Source: Symsagittifera roscoffensis (lineage: Eukaryota > Xenacoelomorpha > Acoela > Convolutidae). Taken from it: a stretch of DNA of 64,000 nt. Every line of letters starts with the position of its first letter. The stretch's first letter is position 1. Made by a program: the position numbers and the translations under genes. Below, piece after piece: positions 10,571 to 20,312 of the stretch. Under the pieces are notes generated by a model, which was not told the origin of the DNA, made no database searches, and saw nothing but the letters and a program-made list of their open reading frames with translations. The stretch covers positions 1-64,000 of the forward strand of contig NW_026971308.1 of assembly GCF_963678635.1 (NCBI RefSeq). The letters are read 5' to 3'.

Positions 10571-10963
10571 AATCAATTTCGAATCGAATATCAACGTGCC
10601 CTACAAGCAAATTTGGGTCCTTAATTTCGAAGGAGTGTGGCCTAAGGCTGTACCCTTCTTCTGATTCGAACGGCCGGAGAAAAATGACTACCACCTTCGG
10701 GTCCTCACGATTCGCGCGGCGGCCTACCTAGGAGACGTCCGTGGGACTTCGATGTGTTTCCACTATGGATATCTTACATCCACGAGGGAAAAGAAGATTA
10801 CATATCCCTGAATCCAGGAAGCCCCGTCGCCCGGGAACTGATACGCCAGTTGAAGACATGGGCGAAAAAACTCGGCTCAGAACAAAAGGAATTAAAAGCC
10901 GACATTGGTGAGGTCGGGTCACTCGTTGACCTGGCCTTCGAACTTATCGATCTATTGATGTAA
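10571..10963 (+). pseudogene. Second antisense LTR ORF, unidentified (left copy)
   Basis: A frame opens at an acceptor-like site and runs about 130 codons to TAA at 10961. In this copy it is interrupted by TGA within VPFF*FERPEKND (about 10662) and by a 1-nt deletion at about 10742. The right LTR has tryptophan at the first place and no deletion, so the ORF was open there when the element inserted. The N-terminal half (NINVPY, GVWPKAVPFF, IRAAAYLGDV) is globular-looking; the last ~50 residues (ARELIRQLKTWAKKLGSEQK...) predict an amphipathic or coiled-coil helix. I recognise no family. It may be a second exon of the OTU gene or a separate product. Confidence 0.5.
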
Positions 10964-11057
10964 ATATTACTCTCCAATATGTATATAATCCGATTGAATT
11001 TAAATATAAACTGCGTTTTCCGCCTATATGTGTTCAGGTAGAATCACACATTCTACA

Positions 11058-11072
11058 GTCTTCTCTCCTATT
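11058..11072 (-). promoter_or_regulatory. Polypurine tract next to the 3' LTR
   Basis: On the element strand the bases just upstream of the LTR terminus TGTAGAA read AATAGGAGAGAAGAC. This purine-rich run in the expected place is the likely plus-strand primer. It is duplicated at 12748-12762 by the 1690-bp repeat. Confidence 0.65.
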
Positions 11073-11636
11073 ATCTTATTCTCCCGAATAAGGGAGCCGC
11101 GCCGCTTAATATTCCTATCTTAGATCTTAGTGTAATCGCAGACCCTTTAGTCAACTACCCCGAAATATAAAAGATACAGGTTTCTAGAGTATAGCACTAA
11201 TGGATGTAAGGCCAAGCCTCGCTTGACTCGGGAAATGACTAGACCAACAATTTACTCTTCAAAGTATAACCCAGCCTCTCTCAATCATAAGTCAGGGTAT
11301 ACCTGTCAGGAGGTGAGATTACACAACCATATAAGTAGCACCGAATACACTGAACTTGGATATAAAACTGGCTCCTCTTGGAAAGTCGACTGGCTCCTCT
11401 CCCTCTCACTCACACTCACCCGCCTCTCTAATATCACAGGGTAGTATCCATTATCGCACTGGTCCCCACTCTTGGTCCACGTTTGGAGGCGCCTTTCCAC
11501 TTGCCCCTCATGTAGCTAATCCATCTCCCTACCAGCGGGGTGCTGGTCGCATCGCTCGCGTCCGTCACTCTCGAGAGACTCACATCCTCGAAGGAAGGAC
11601 TCTCGGGAACCCTTGGAGGTAGGAAAATCTGTCCGC

Positions 11637-12503
11637 TCAACACATCCCCGCTCGATGGTCCTTGGGGGTAACAGTTGGGTCTCGGGGCCCCCTCTCGAAC
11701 TGTGGGTGGTATATGGGTGGCGGAACCTCTCGGGTTCGGGATGGGGGTGCACAACAATAAGAATCCTCGAATTCTTCGCCCCGTCGGCGTCGCATATTCA
11801 CTCGTAACAATCGTGCCCTCCTTGAAAAATACCGCCAATACACACTAGCTAAGATCAAGAACACTGTAACTAACAGCCAAACCACCACTCCCAATTGTAC
11901 AGGTCCGTTCTGCAGCATCTGCCAGTGAAAGGGAGTATGTTTCCGTAGAGGTTCATCGGCAAAAAGATTCGCGATCTCAGTCAGGGCTTCTTCATCCACG
12001 GATCCCTCTGGCAACTTGATCAGATTCATCGGAGTGCTTCGACCATCTCACTCCTCGCCTGCTCTCGTAAGATCTCCGGTATCACCACTCCTGGAAGATT
12101 CTTTTCGGCTTCTTCCAAAGTAGCAAAAAAACTTTGGATCAACGGGTGCTGTCTAGTCGTCACTGTCAATCTAGTCTCGTACTGGCAAGTTCTGGTGTCC
12201 GGTACTAACACCAAAGCACCATCTGGTGTTTCGATCCTTCCGTCACAGCTGGGTCGTAGGAGGCAACTTCTGCAACCTGCTATAGGTTCACCCTTTTCCT
12301 AAGCTCCTCTACTGTAGTTGAAAAGGGTATAATCGTCATCCCGTGAGGCCACCAGATAAGTTGAATCTTCTAAGTACAGGGCTGTAGGGGTCTCGGGTAG
12401 GACAATCACTTCTTGAGGGCACAACTTCAATGCATTCGTTGGTAGATCGAAGAAAAGGCTCGCCAGGCAAGATGACTCGCTGCTCCGGGACATCGCAAAG
12501 GGT
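11637..12503 (-). pseudogene. Duplicated 3' half of env (copy A)
   Basis: This repeats the env segment at 13327-14193 and has no 5' half. It encodes the C-terminal ectodomain, the membrane segment and the cytoplasmic tail. Its upstream end is fused at 12503 to LTR sequence from copy B, so the open frame 12667-12299 on the minus strand is an LTR/env chimera created by the duplication, not a real protein. Confidence 0.85.
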
Positions 12504-14193
12504 CCAGGAAGCCCCGTCGCCCGGGAACTGATACGCCAGTTGAAGACATGGGCGAAAAAACTCGGCTCAGAACAAAAGGAATTAAAAGCCGACATTGGTG
12601 AGGTCGGGTCACTCGTTGACCTGGCCTTCGAACTTATCGATCTATTGATGTAAATATTACTCTCCAATATGTATATAATCCGATTGAATTTAAATATAAA
12701 CTGCGTTTTCCGCCTATATGTGTTCAGGTAGAATCACACATTCTACAGTCTTCTCTCCTATTATCTTATTCTCCAGAATAAGGGAGCCGCGCCGCTTAAT
12801 ATTCCTATCTTAGATCTTAGTGTAATCGCAGACCCTTTAGTCAACTACCCCGAAATATAAAAGATACAGGTTTCTAGAGTATAGCACTAATGGATGTAAG
12901 GCCAAGCCTCGCTTGACTCGGGAAATGACTAGACCAACAATTTACTCTTCAAAGTATAACCCAGCCTCTCTCAATCATAAGTCAGGGTATACCTGTCAGG
13001 AGGTGAGATTACACAACCATATAAGTAGCACCGAATACACTGAACTTGGATATAAAACTGGCTCCTCTTGGAAAGTCGACTGGCTCCTCTCCCTCTCACT
13101 CACACTCACCCGCCTCTCTAATATCACAGGGTAGTATCCATTATCGCACTGGTCCCCACTCTTGGTCCACGTTTGGAGGCGCCTTTCCACTTGCCCCTCA
13201 TGTAGCTAATCCATCTCCCTACCAGCGGGGTGCTGGTCGCATCGCTCGCGTCCGTCACTCTCGAGAGACTCACATCCTCGAAGGAAGGACTCTCGGGAAC
13301 CCTTGGAGGTAGGAAAATCTGTCCGCTCAACACATCCCCGCTCGATGGTCCTTGGGGGTAACAGTTGGGTCTCGGGGCCCCCTCTCGAACTGTGGGTGGT
13401 ATATGGGTGGCGGAACCTCTCGGGTTCGGGATGGGGGTGCACAACAATAAGAATCCTCGAATTCTTCGCCCCGTCGGCGTCGCATATTCACTCGTAACAA
13501 TCGTGCCCTCCTTGAAAAATACCGCCAATACACACTAGCTAAGATCAAGAACACTGTAACTAACAGCCAAACCACCACTCCCAATTGTACAGGTCCGTTC
13601 TGCAGCATCTGCCAGTGAAAGGGAGTATGTTTCCGTAGAGGTTCATCGGCAAAAAGATTCGCGATCTCAGTCAGGGCTTCTTCATCCACGGATCCCTCTG
13701 GCAACTTGATCAGATTCATCGGAGTGCTTCGACCATCTCACTCCTCGCCTGCTCTCGTAAGATCTCCGGTATCACCACTCCTGGGAGATTCTTTTCGGCT
13801 TCTTCCAAAGTAGCAAACAAACTTTGGATCAACGGGTGCTGTCTAGTCGTCACTGTCAATCTAGTCTCGTACTGGCAAGTTCTGGTGTCCGGTACTAACA
13901 CCAAAGCACCATCTGGTGTTTCGATCCTTCCGTCACAGCTGGGTCGTAGGAGGCAACTTCTGCAACCTGCTATAGGTTCACCCTTTTCCTAAGCTCCTCT
14001 ACTGTAGTTGAAAAGGGTATAATCGTCATCCCGTGAGGCCACCAGATAAGTTGAATCTTCTAAGTACAGGGCTGTAGGGGTCTCGGGTAGGACAATCACT
14101 TCTTGAGGGCACAACTTCAATGCATTCGTTGGTAGATCGAAGAAAAGGCTCGCCAGGCAAGATGACTCGCTGCTCCGGGACATCGCAAAGGGT
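12504..14193. repeat. 1690-bp tandem duplication, copy B
   Basis: This is the second copy of 10814-12503. It contains an orphan LTR edge (12504-12747) and a second polypurine tract (12748-12762) inside the element body, followed by the env 3' half that is contiguous with the env 5' half. Confidence 0.95.
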
Positions 14194-15504
14194 CGCAAGC
14201 AAAGTTTCAAGCGACTGCTTCCGCTGCAGTGTGCTGCTATTACTTCATCGGATACTTCCGCGAAATTATCCCGTCTTTCCGACAACAGCAAGTGGGTATG
14301 TACGAACTTATACAGAGTCGCTGTGGATCCTCCATTGGCTGGTTGCTGGAGAGGAATCACCCTGTAGACGTCGTGCAAGCCCATCGTATGATGCACGGGA
14401 ATGTTGATCAAGACATTGATTCCCGTCTTCGTAATTACTGTCGACTGCACCAACTCGAAACCATAGTACTTCATCAGCTCGGTCCTGGGGATGGCTTCCT
14501 GCATCTTCTCCAAATGGATGCCATCCAAGATCTTTGTCAATATTTCCCGTGGTACAAGTGTCGCTGGAATATAGCCCCGGGTCAGTGAGCTCAACGCATC
14601 GTCCATGATATACCCGTAATTACGAATGGCCATTTTAAACGCTATCAATTCAGCTCTGATGGTGTCTAGAGTCTGTGAGTGGTTCGCAATCACATCTGAG
14701 TATTTGACGGCTTGACTATAGAGGGAGTTCCACTTGTACATCTTGCACGCACTGTTCCCTTTTCGTTGATCATCCGTTCCGCCTAAGAGATGCTTCAACA
14801 ATCCCCTAAAAATTCGAAGTTCGCATTCGAGTCGTGAGATAGCAGCTTCAGCTGGGCTTGGGTCTTGTTGAGGGAATGCCCAAGCAGGTGCAACCTCTCC
14901 CCAGACTCAAGCACAATAGTTCGGACAGCTTCATCCAGGAATGACGCTTCGTCGCCAAGATATCCATGCTCGTGTCGCCATCGCAGAGGCCAAAGAAAGA
15001 AAAGTAGTGGCAGAAACCCTCCTTCAATATCGGAGCTAGGACTATCGCTGCTGCAACCCCTCCGAGTGCTGGCTTGATCCACCTTCTTCCTCTCGGAGAA
15101 CTCTCTTCGTGTTTGTCGACAAAGGTCATGGCCCGATTCCTCATCTCGTGGAGAACGGCTTCTATCTCACTGATCTCGTATTCGAGTCCCTTGAATGCCA
15201 GGTAGGTTAGATTCACAAATGCTTCCGTAAAGAGTCTGTCTCCGCAAATCTTGCCGTTCCACTCTTTCCAACGTTCTGTCAACATATACTGGTGTTCCTG
15301 GAAAGCGATGTCCAGGAGAGTCCGATTGGCCGCAGGGACCACAGGGAACGGCACTGAGACCCAAGACATTTCCATCGCACTCGCAATGATGAGGGGAGTT
15401 TCCGCCATGAATACTGCTCCGACTGTGTGGTTGATCGTCATCGCAGAAGAGGGCCAAACACCGAGGATTAGGGGGATCACCAGTCCGACCAGCCGTGAGT
15501 TCAA
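13327..15504 (-). pseudogene. env: env: envelope fusion-like glycoprotein, frameshifted
   Basis: The N-terminal frame (15504-14848) starts with a hydrophobic leader (residues ~5-22), has N-glycosylation sites at NHT, NRT and NLT, then a furin-type site RGRR at residues 138-141, then a small-residue hydrophobic stretch (ALGGVAAAIVLAPIL) suited to a fusion peptide. Reading then moves through at least two frames. The 14801-13989 frame contains the part resembling the fusion-type Env of errantiviruses (RGYIPATLVP, YYGFELVQST). A cysteine cluster CRSCLLRPSC lies near 13950. The last frame (13719-13327) has a transmembrane helix at residues ~46-64 and an RRAR/RRRR-rich tail. There is no in-frame ATG near 15504 (the codon is TTG after a TAA), which suggests translation from a spliced mRNA. 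Shifts and stops make it inactive. Confidence 0.75.
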
Positions 15505-15803
15505 ATGTACGCTACAATTTACAATTTAAACAACACTACTATAAGGATGAGACTACGGAGCGTAGGGTCTCAAGGTTCTTAAGTGTCCCTCCCAGATTTA
15601 CCAAAGAAAACTATACTAGTCTATCGATGTCCCCTTAATTCCATTACCATTCAACAATCACAGTCTAATATATTATCCCTGAGTCATCTATCTTTTCTAA
15701 GTCTAAATTCTACACTACGAGTCCCCTCTTTTTTTTAATCAGTTATTTTTTTTTGGGGGGGGGAGGAATTGTATAAATGGGACTAGTTAGGTTCAAGTTG
15801 GAG
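15505..15803 (-). other. pol-env spacer with homopolymer runs
   Basis: No gene. On the element strand it contains a run of C followed by A (plus-strand T8G9 near 15748-15764) and a purine tract AAAAAAAAGAGGGGAC (15722-15738), which might act as an internal polypurine tract. A splice-acceptor-like ttgtaaattgtag lies just before env. The G run differs in length between the two duplicate copies, as expected from slippage. Confidence 0.5.
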
Positions 15804-16582
15804 CTATCTCCGCTCGAATTTGCCGATCCCAAAGCGGACAGGTGGTCTTCGCCTCCGCGTTTGTCGCTCAGGCTCCTCCACACCTCGCTCTGCACACCGC
15901 TCCCTCGGTTCGTCGGGTTCGGAAGGATTGTCGTCCCCTGGGTCCGGCACATGCAAGGGTTCCTCTTCTCTCCTGGCTTCCAGTTCTACTGCGTCGTAAG
16001 TCTCCACAGCGTCAGCCTTGGTGATGGGTTGTTCCTCTTCGGGAGCTGAATTAACTCGGGCCTCGTTATCCACTCGACCGCGGATCGGCAATTGGGCAAC
16101 AGGTAGCCTTACTGGTCTCGAGTCACGGGTCCCTTCAATGGCCCTCTCCACTTCTTCATCCGTAATTCCAGGGTCGTCAGAGAATCCCGCGGATGTTGAA
16201 GGCGTTGGTCGTTTACTCGGAGGGGTCTTGTCCACTGGCAAGTCCTCCTCTACGTAGAGCTTCATTATAATGAAGTGCAAATAGCGAACCTTCGCCGGGT
16301 TGGAGGTTCTAGCCACTTTATAATTCACCTCAGAGACCTGGGCTAAAATCACGTAAGGACCATCCCACGGCAGGAAGAACTTCTTCGTCTTTATCTTCTC
16401 CTTGGCCCAAACCCAAACTTTTTCGCCCGTCGCATAAGGTTCCCCATGAACTCTCTTTCGATACTGGTCCTTCTGACGTCGCTGATTCGTCCCTAGTAAT
16501 TCCCGAGCGCTGCTGTGGGCATCCCGGAATTGTTCATCGAGCCATTCGACAAATGAGCTATCGAGCTATTCGATAGAATAGG
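15804..16582 (-). pseudogene. pol: Integrase C-terminal domain and acidic tail, 3'-proximal copy
   Basis: On the element strand this begins after a stop at about 16570 and holds a basic linker (NQRRQKDQYRKRVHGEPYA), a GPY/F-type module (FFLPWDGPYVILAQVSEVNY) and MKLYVEED. The tail is rich in Pro, Glu and Arg and ends at the stop at 15804. GPY/F modules follow the integrase core in Gypsy elements and help multimerisation and target choice. The tail of about 150 residues beyond the module is longer than usual and has no chromodomain that I can see. Confidence 0.75.
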
Positions 16583-17360
16583 TCAATCGGGTATTGACAT
16601 TCCTGCCCGTAACCAAATTAAAAGGGGTCGCTCCCGTTGCCCTGTGTATCGTTGTATTATAACAAAATTCAAGTAGGGTAACATTGTGTCCCATGTCCTC
16701 GGATTATCTGCGCAATACTTCGAGATGATGTCTGCGATTACTCGATTATGTCGCTCCACTTGTCCGTTCCCTTGGGGATGGTAAGGGGAAGTTCGGGATT
16801 TATCAATTCCTAACAGCCGGCACATCTCGTGAATTAGGTTGCTCTCAAAGTTCTTCCCTTGATCGGTATGCAAAACTTTCGGGGCTCCGAGTTTGAGTAC
16901 CCAGTTCTCCACTATCTCTCTGGCCACCTCCGCCGAGTCAGTAGATAAAAGGGGTACCGCTATCGCAAATTTCGTAAATAGATCAGTCATCACTAATATA
17001 TGCTTCGCTCGGGATTTGGCCGCCATCGGCACGGGTCCTAGAATATCAGCCGCCACAGTACTGAATCTAATCCCTACTTTGAAAGGAACGAGTCCTGCGA
17101 CCCTCTTCTTCCCTCCTGTACTTCTGGCTGCACAAGTGAGTCACCATTGAATCTTCTTTTCCACATCGGTTCTCATGGTTGGCCACCAAAACCGCTGGCG
17201 GATTCGGGAAAGCGTCTTCTTGACCGCAAAGTGTCCCCAACTTATCTGTGATGAATGCAGTTGCACAAGAATTACCTTTCTTCCCGATGCGGGGACGACT
17301 GTCTGTAGTGTCGGGTGCAAATCGTCCTTCGGGAACCACTTCTTAAAGAGTATCCCGTCC
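16583..17360 (-). pseudogene. pol: Integrase zinc domain and catalytic core, 3'-proximal copy
   Basis: The HHCC zinc domain can be followed as QLHSSQISWGHFAVKKT, then RQRFWWPTM, but the first Cys of its CxxC pair is replaced by TGA at 17143-17141. The core keeps all three catalytic acids: Asp in VMTDLFTKF, Asp in LHTDQGKNFES and Glu in NGQVERHN. A frameshift near 16680 diverts the frame before the C-terminal domain. In an intact element this enzyme would insert the cDNA; the flanking 5-bp TSD fits its family. Confidence 0.85.
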
Positions 17361-17386
17361 CTGATGCTCAGTTCGTTCCATCTCGA

Positions 17387-17941
17387 TCAATATGCTAACG
17401 CTTCGGGTCCGTGCTGTATTGCGTATTCCTTCGGAATGAGGTTCGTTCCTAGCGAAGGCATATCGCACTTGCCGCCATCTAACTCCGCCCAGTAGAACAC
17501 CTGGGAAATGGCGTCATCTTCTCTCTGCAATCTCGAAATCTCTGATGGGGTTCGCTCCCATGTGATGGCCTCATCTTCGGTGTCGGCCCCTTCCTCGTTT
17601 AGGACTGCAACTGTCTCGACTCCTGGGGTTTCGACTCTCCGTAGTGCTTCCTCGAGGGACACGGGTTTGGGGCATTGGCCGAAAGCCTCCTCTCGTTCGC
17701 CTGGTAGCCAATCCGGTCCCTGCTCCAGCATTCGAGACAAACCTTTGCGATTCCATTTTTATTTCCAGCACGGTGAACCACTTGAAACTCGAATTCTTGA
17801 AGTTGTTGCTGCATCCTGAACGTTATCCCATCGGGTTCTTTCTGCTGAAACAGCCACTGGAGGCTCGAGTGATCTGTCCGAAGCACAAATTTCACTCCCC
17901 AGATGTACCCCACAAACTTCACTCCACAAACTTCACTCCCC
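17387..17941 (-). pseudogene. pol: RNase H C-terminal part and linker, 3'-proximal copy
   Basis: This holds the late RNase H phrases LRTDHSSLQWLFQQKEPDG and FEFQVVHRAGNKNG. A 1-nt shift near 17745 follows, then KGLSRML and a ~110-residue acidic linker leading to integrase. The frame is stopped by TGA at 17387. The domain is separated from its own N-terminal half by the RT fragment at 17942-18140. Confidence 0.8.
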
Positions 17942-18140
17942 AGTGCATCGAAGGTCTGATGTATCTTTGGGATTGGGAAAGCATCCTTGACAGTCACGTC
18001 GTTTAACTTCCGATAGTCCATGCAGAACCGCCAACTGCCGTCTTTCTTCGTCTGGAGGACGATCGGGGCACTGTATTGGCTTTTGGAGGGCTGGATCACA
18101 CCCCTCTTCAACGTGCTCTGAACTTCTTCTCGGATGATGG
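17942..18140 (-). pseudogene. Misplaced RT fragment inserted inside RNase H, 3'-proximal copy
   Basis: About 199 bp encoding the RT entry region (KRGVIQPSKSQYSAPIVLQT, DYRKLNDVTVKDAFP, KIHQTFDAL) lies between two halves of RNase H. It duplicates the true RT segment at about 18980-19179 with several substitutions. The phrase ttcactccccag occurs at both edges of the insert. That suggests a template switch during reverse transcription. Confidence 0.85.
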
Positions 18141-18708
18141 TTCACTCCCCAGACTTGAACTATTTCACTGCCCGGACCACCGCCAGCGCTTAACGTTTCG
18201 TAGTGGAATAATTCGTTTCCGTTTTCGAGAGGACCCGACTCGCAAACACTAACGGCCGTTCGTCGCCATGGATGACATTGGACAGCACCGCCCCCAAACT
18301 CGTGTTGCTGGCATCCGTGTCTACAATGAAACTCCCGGTGTAGTCTGGGAATTCCAAGACCGGAGCGGTGATGAGCTCCCGTCTTAGTCGTTCGAAGGCC
18401 GCCTGGCATTCGTCTGTCCACACGAAGGGTACCTTCGTTTTGGCGAGTGAGGACAACGGGCTAGCTATCCCTGCGAAGTCCTTCATGAATCGGCAGTAGT
18501 AATTGCAAAATCCCAAAGAGGATCTCACACCCTTCACGGTGGTGGGCACCGGCCAGTTAGAAACTACCTCCACTTTCTTGGGGTCCACTTGGATCCCTTC
18601 ACTTCCGATGATGTGGCTCAAGTAGATGACTTCTTTTTGAACCAATCTGCACTTCTTTGGTTTCAGTTTTAGGTTCGCAGCTCTCAAGAGCTGGAAGGTA
18701 GCCCGCAA
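18141..18708 (-). pseudogene. pol: RT connection and RNase H N-terminal part, 3'-proximal copy
   Basis: It begins with the RT thumb/connection (FQLLRAANLKLKPKKC, VIYLSHIIGSEGIQVDPKK) and continues into RNase H, where IVDTDASNTSLGAVLS holds the first catalytic Asp. The frame stops at TAA (18190) just after NYSTTKR, and two more stops follow before the inserted RT fragment. A TAA at 18709 separates it from the palm. Confidence 0.85.
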
Positions 18709-19491
18709 TTACTTAAAGTGGTCATCCTTGGTTGGAATGTAGACCAGCACGTCGTCCAAGAACACCAGGGCCCACTTCCACAAGTGCTCTCTGAACAACT
18801 CGTTCATCAACCGCTGGAAGGTTCCCGGGGCATTGGATAATCCAAATGGCATCATGACATATTCGTAAAACCCGCCGTCAGGAGTGACGAAGGCTGTCTT
18901 GTGTCGGTCCTCTTCAGCCACTGGAACTTGCCAATAACCTCTTGCCAAATCCAGGGAGGAAAATTACTTCTGACCATTCAGTGCATCGAAGGTCTGATGT
19001 ATCTTTGGGACTGGGAAAGCATCCTTGACAGTCACGTCGTTTAACTTCCGATAGTCCACGCAGAACCGCCAACTGCCGTCTTTCTTCGTCTGGAGGACGA
19101 TCGGGGCACTGTATGGGCTTTTGAAGGGCTGGATCACACCCCTCTTCAACGTGCTCTGAAATTCTTCTCGGATGATGGGTAACTTGGCGGGGGAAGCCCG
19201 GTGAGGGGGAATTTTAATCGGGCAAGTATCCCCGGTGTCGATCTTGTGCGTCACTAGGTTAGTCTGATCCAATTCCGCATCCGTTAAGGCAAACACATCT
19301 CTATACTCCTGAACTAACTCCTTCAGTCGTGTCTTTTCAGTCTCGGTCACATCGGGGGCTGACAAATCCAGGATTTTCTCGACATCTTCATCTAGGTACG
19401 GTTGGGCCTGCCCTTGAAGACTTTCGGGATCACCTTCGTCCCCAGCTCGTACCTCATGGTCTCCATCGAGGGAGGGCCAACCGTTCACCAC
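18709..19491 (-). pseudogene. pol: Reverse transcriptase palm/fingers, 3'-proximal copy
   Basis: In order: RGVIQPFKSPYSAPIVLQTK, WRFCVDYRKLNDVTVKD, LDLARGYWQVPV, YVMMPFGLSNAPGTFQRLM and the catalytic FLDDVLVY (FxDD form). All are classic Gypsy RT motifs. In-frame stops at 18964 (TAA after LNGQK) and 18709 break it; the frame itself is continuous. The N-terminal ~100 residues are an acidic protease-RT linker (PDVTETEKTRLKELVQEYRD). Confidence 0.9.
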
Positions 19492-19545
19492 ATCGCCCGG
19501 TCCATACGAAGGTCCCGACTCAACTTCCGGGACTGTGGAGTATGC

Positions 19546-20196
19546 TCACGAAAGGTTGGGAGGTGACGATACTTCTTTAGATTCGCTGAACTCTGAGACA
19601 GAGACAGTGGGGTACTTCGTTATCCTCCGCATCTCGTAGTGTAGAGGAACTATGGATCCCTCCTTTGGCCCAGTCCATAAATTGTCGCAGTGAAAATCCA
19701 ACGAGCACTCGTGTTCCTTCAATGATCGAAGGCCAATGATCATCTCCGCCTTCAGTTCGGGTACGACCAGAGCTTCGATCTCGTCGTCAATAGAGCCTAG
19801 CTTCAGGTTCGTGGTAGCCCATCCTTCAACTCCTACTTGACGTCCATCCGCAGTCTCTAATATCCCTTTGTATGGCTTTAGGGTGGGGGCCGATACAAGG
19901 TTCCGGTACACTTCACTTCGGATAAGATTGATCGTCGCTCCCGTATAGACCAGGGCTTTCACTGGTATCCTTCCTAGTCGTGCCTCTGCTATTAAACCGA
20001 AGGGTGCTTCGGGGACTTGGCATACGCTCACAAACTCCAGCGACGTCTCGGTCTGGCACTGGATACTCGAGGTCCGTTTCGGTTCTTCGGGTAGCGAGGG
20101 GGTCGTTTCGTGAAACAGGGACTGGATCTGTTCCGTTCCACTCGGTACTTCAGTCTGCTTCAGGATTCGGGGAGTGATCAGGGGTTTGGGATCCAA
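19546..20196 (-). pseudogene. pol: Aspartic protease region, 3'-proximal copy
   Basis: The retropepsin-like core reads ARLGRIPVKALVYTGATINL, then LETADGRQVGVEGWATTNLK, then AEMIIGLRSLKEH, matching the active-site strand, flap area and the hydrophobic-hydrophobic-Gly turn of retroviral-type proteases. The catalytic Asp of D(T/S)GA is Tyr here (TAT at 19947-19945), which would abolish activity. TGA at 19546 separates it from RT in the same frame. Confidence 0.8.
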
Positions 20197-20312
20197 TTGG
20201 GGAGTGGGGAAGGAAAAGGGGGGGGGGGGAGGCGTTGACTAATTGTTGCTTCTTGAAATTGGCCGGGACGAAGCCTCCCTGGTGCATATTTACAGTCCCG
20301 GCCCTCGGCAGT

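Larger units (their letters stand above)
7051..11057 (-). repeat. 3' LTR of element 1 (4007 bp)
   Basis: It begins TGTAAGCG on the plus strand and ends TTCTACA, so on the element strand it starts TGTAGAA. It aligns over its full length with 26976-31077. Differences from the other LTR are several per cent by eye, roughly 3% near 7080-7200 and about 8% near 7920-8040. It also lacks a ~95-bp block present in the other LTR at about 28928-29030. Length is far beyond the usual 0.2-2 kb. Besides the antisense ORFs, 8480-9110 contains degenerate phrases of ~150 bp spacing; the rest (7051-8480) shows no gene. Confidence 0.92.
10814..12503. repeat. 1690-bp tandem duplication, copy A
   Basis: Bases 10814-12503 are repeated at 12504-14193 with an offset of exactly 1690 and only a handful of differences (for example near 11085/12775 and 12127/13817). 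The unit holds 244 bp of the LTR edge, the polypurine tract and the 3' half of env. The junction at 12503/12504 joins env sequence (catcgcaaagggtc) to LTR sequence (caggaagccccgtc). Confidence 0.95.

Noticed and set aside
11434-11838. 134-codon minus-strand frame (and its twin at 13124-13528) as a separate gene
   Set aside because: It is an alternate frame over the env tail and its downstream region; the frame with the transmembrane segment (11637-12029, 13327-13719) explains the sequence.
12299-12667. Frame joining LTR and env as a novel protein
   Set aside because: It crosses the junction of the 1690-bp duplication and is a chance product of it.
17508-17819. Plus-strand open frames across the pol region (for example 17508-17819, 17644-18006, 20472-20762, 26398-26757)
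   Set aside because: They are antisense shadows of GC-rich pol and gag coding on the minus strand; none has a recognisable domain.
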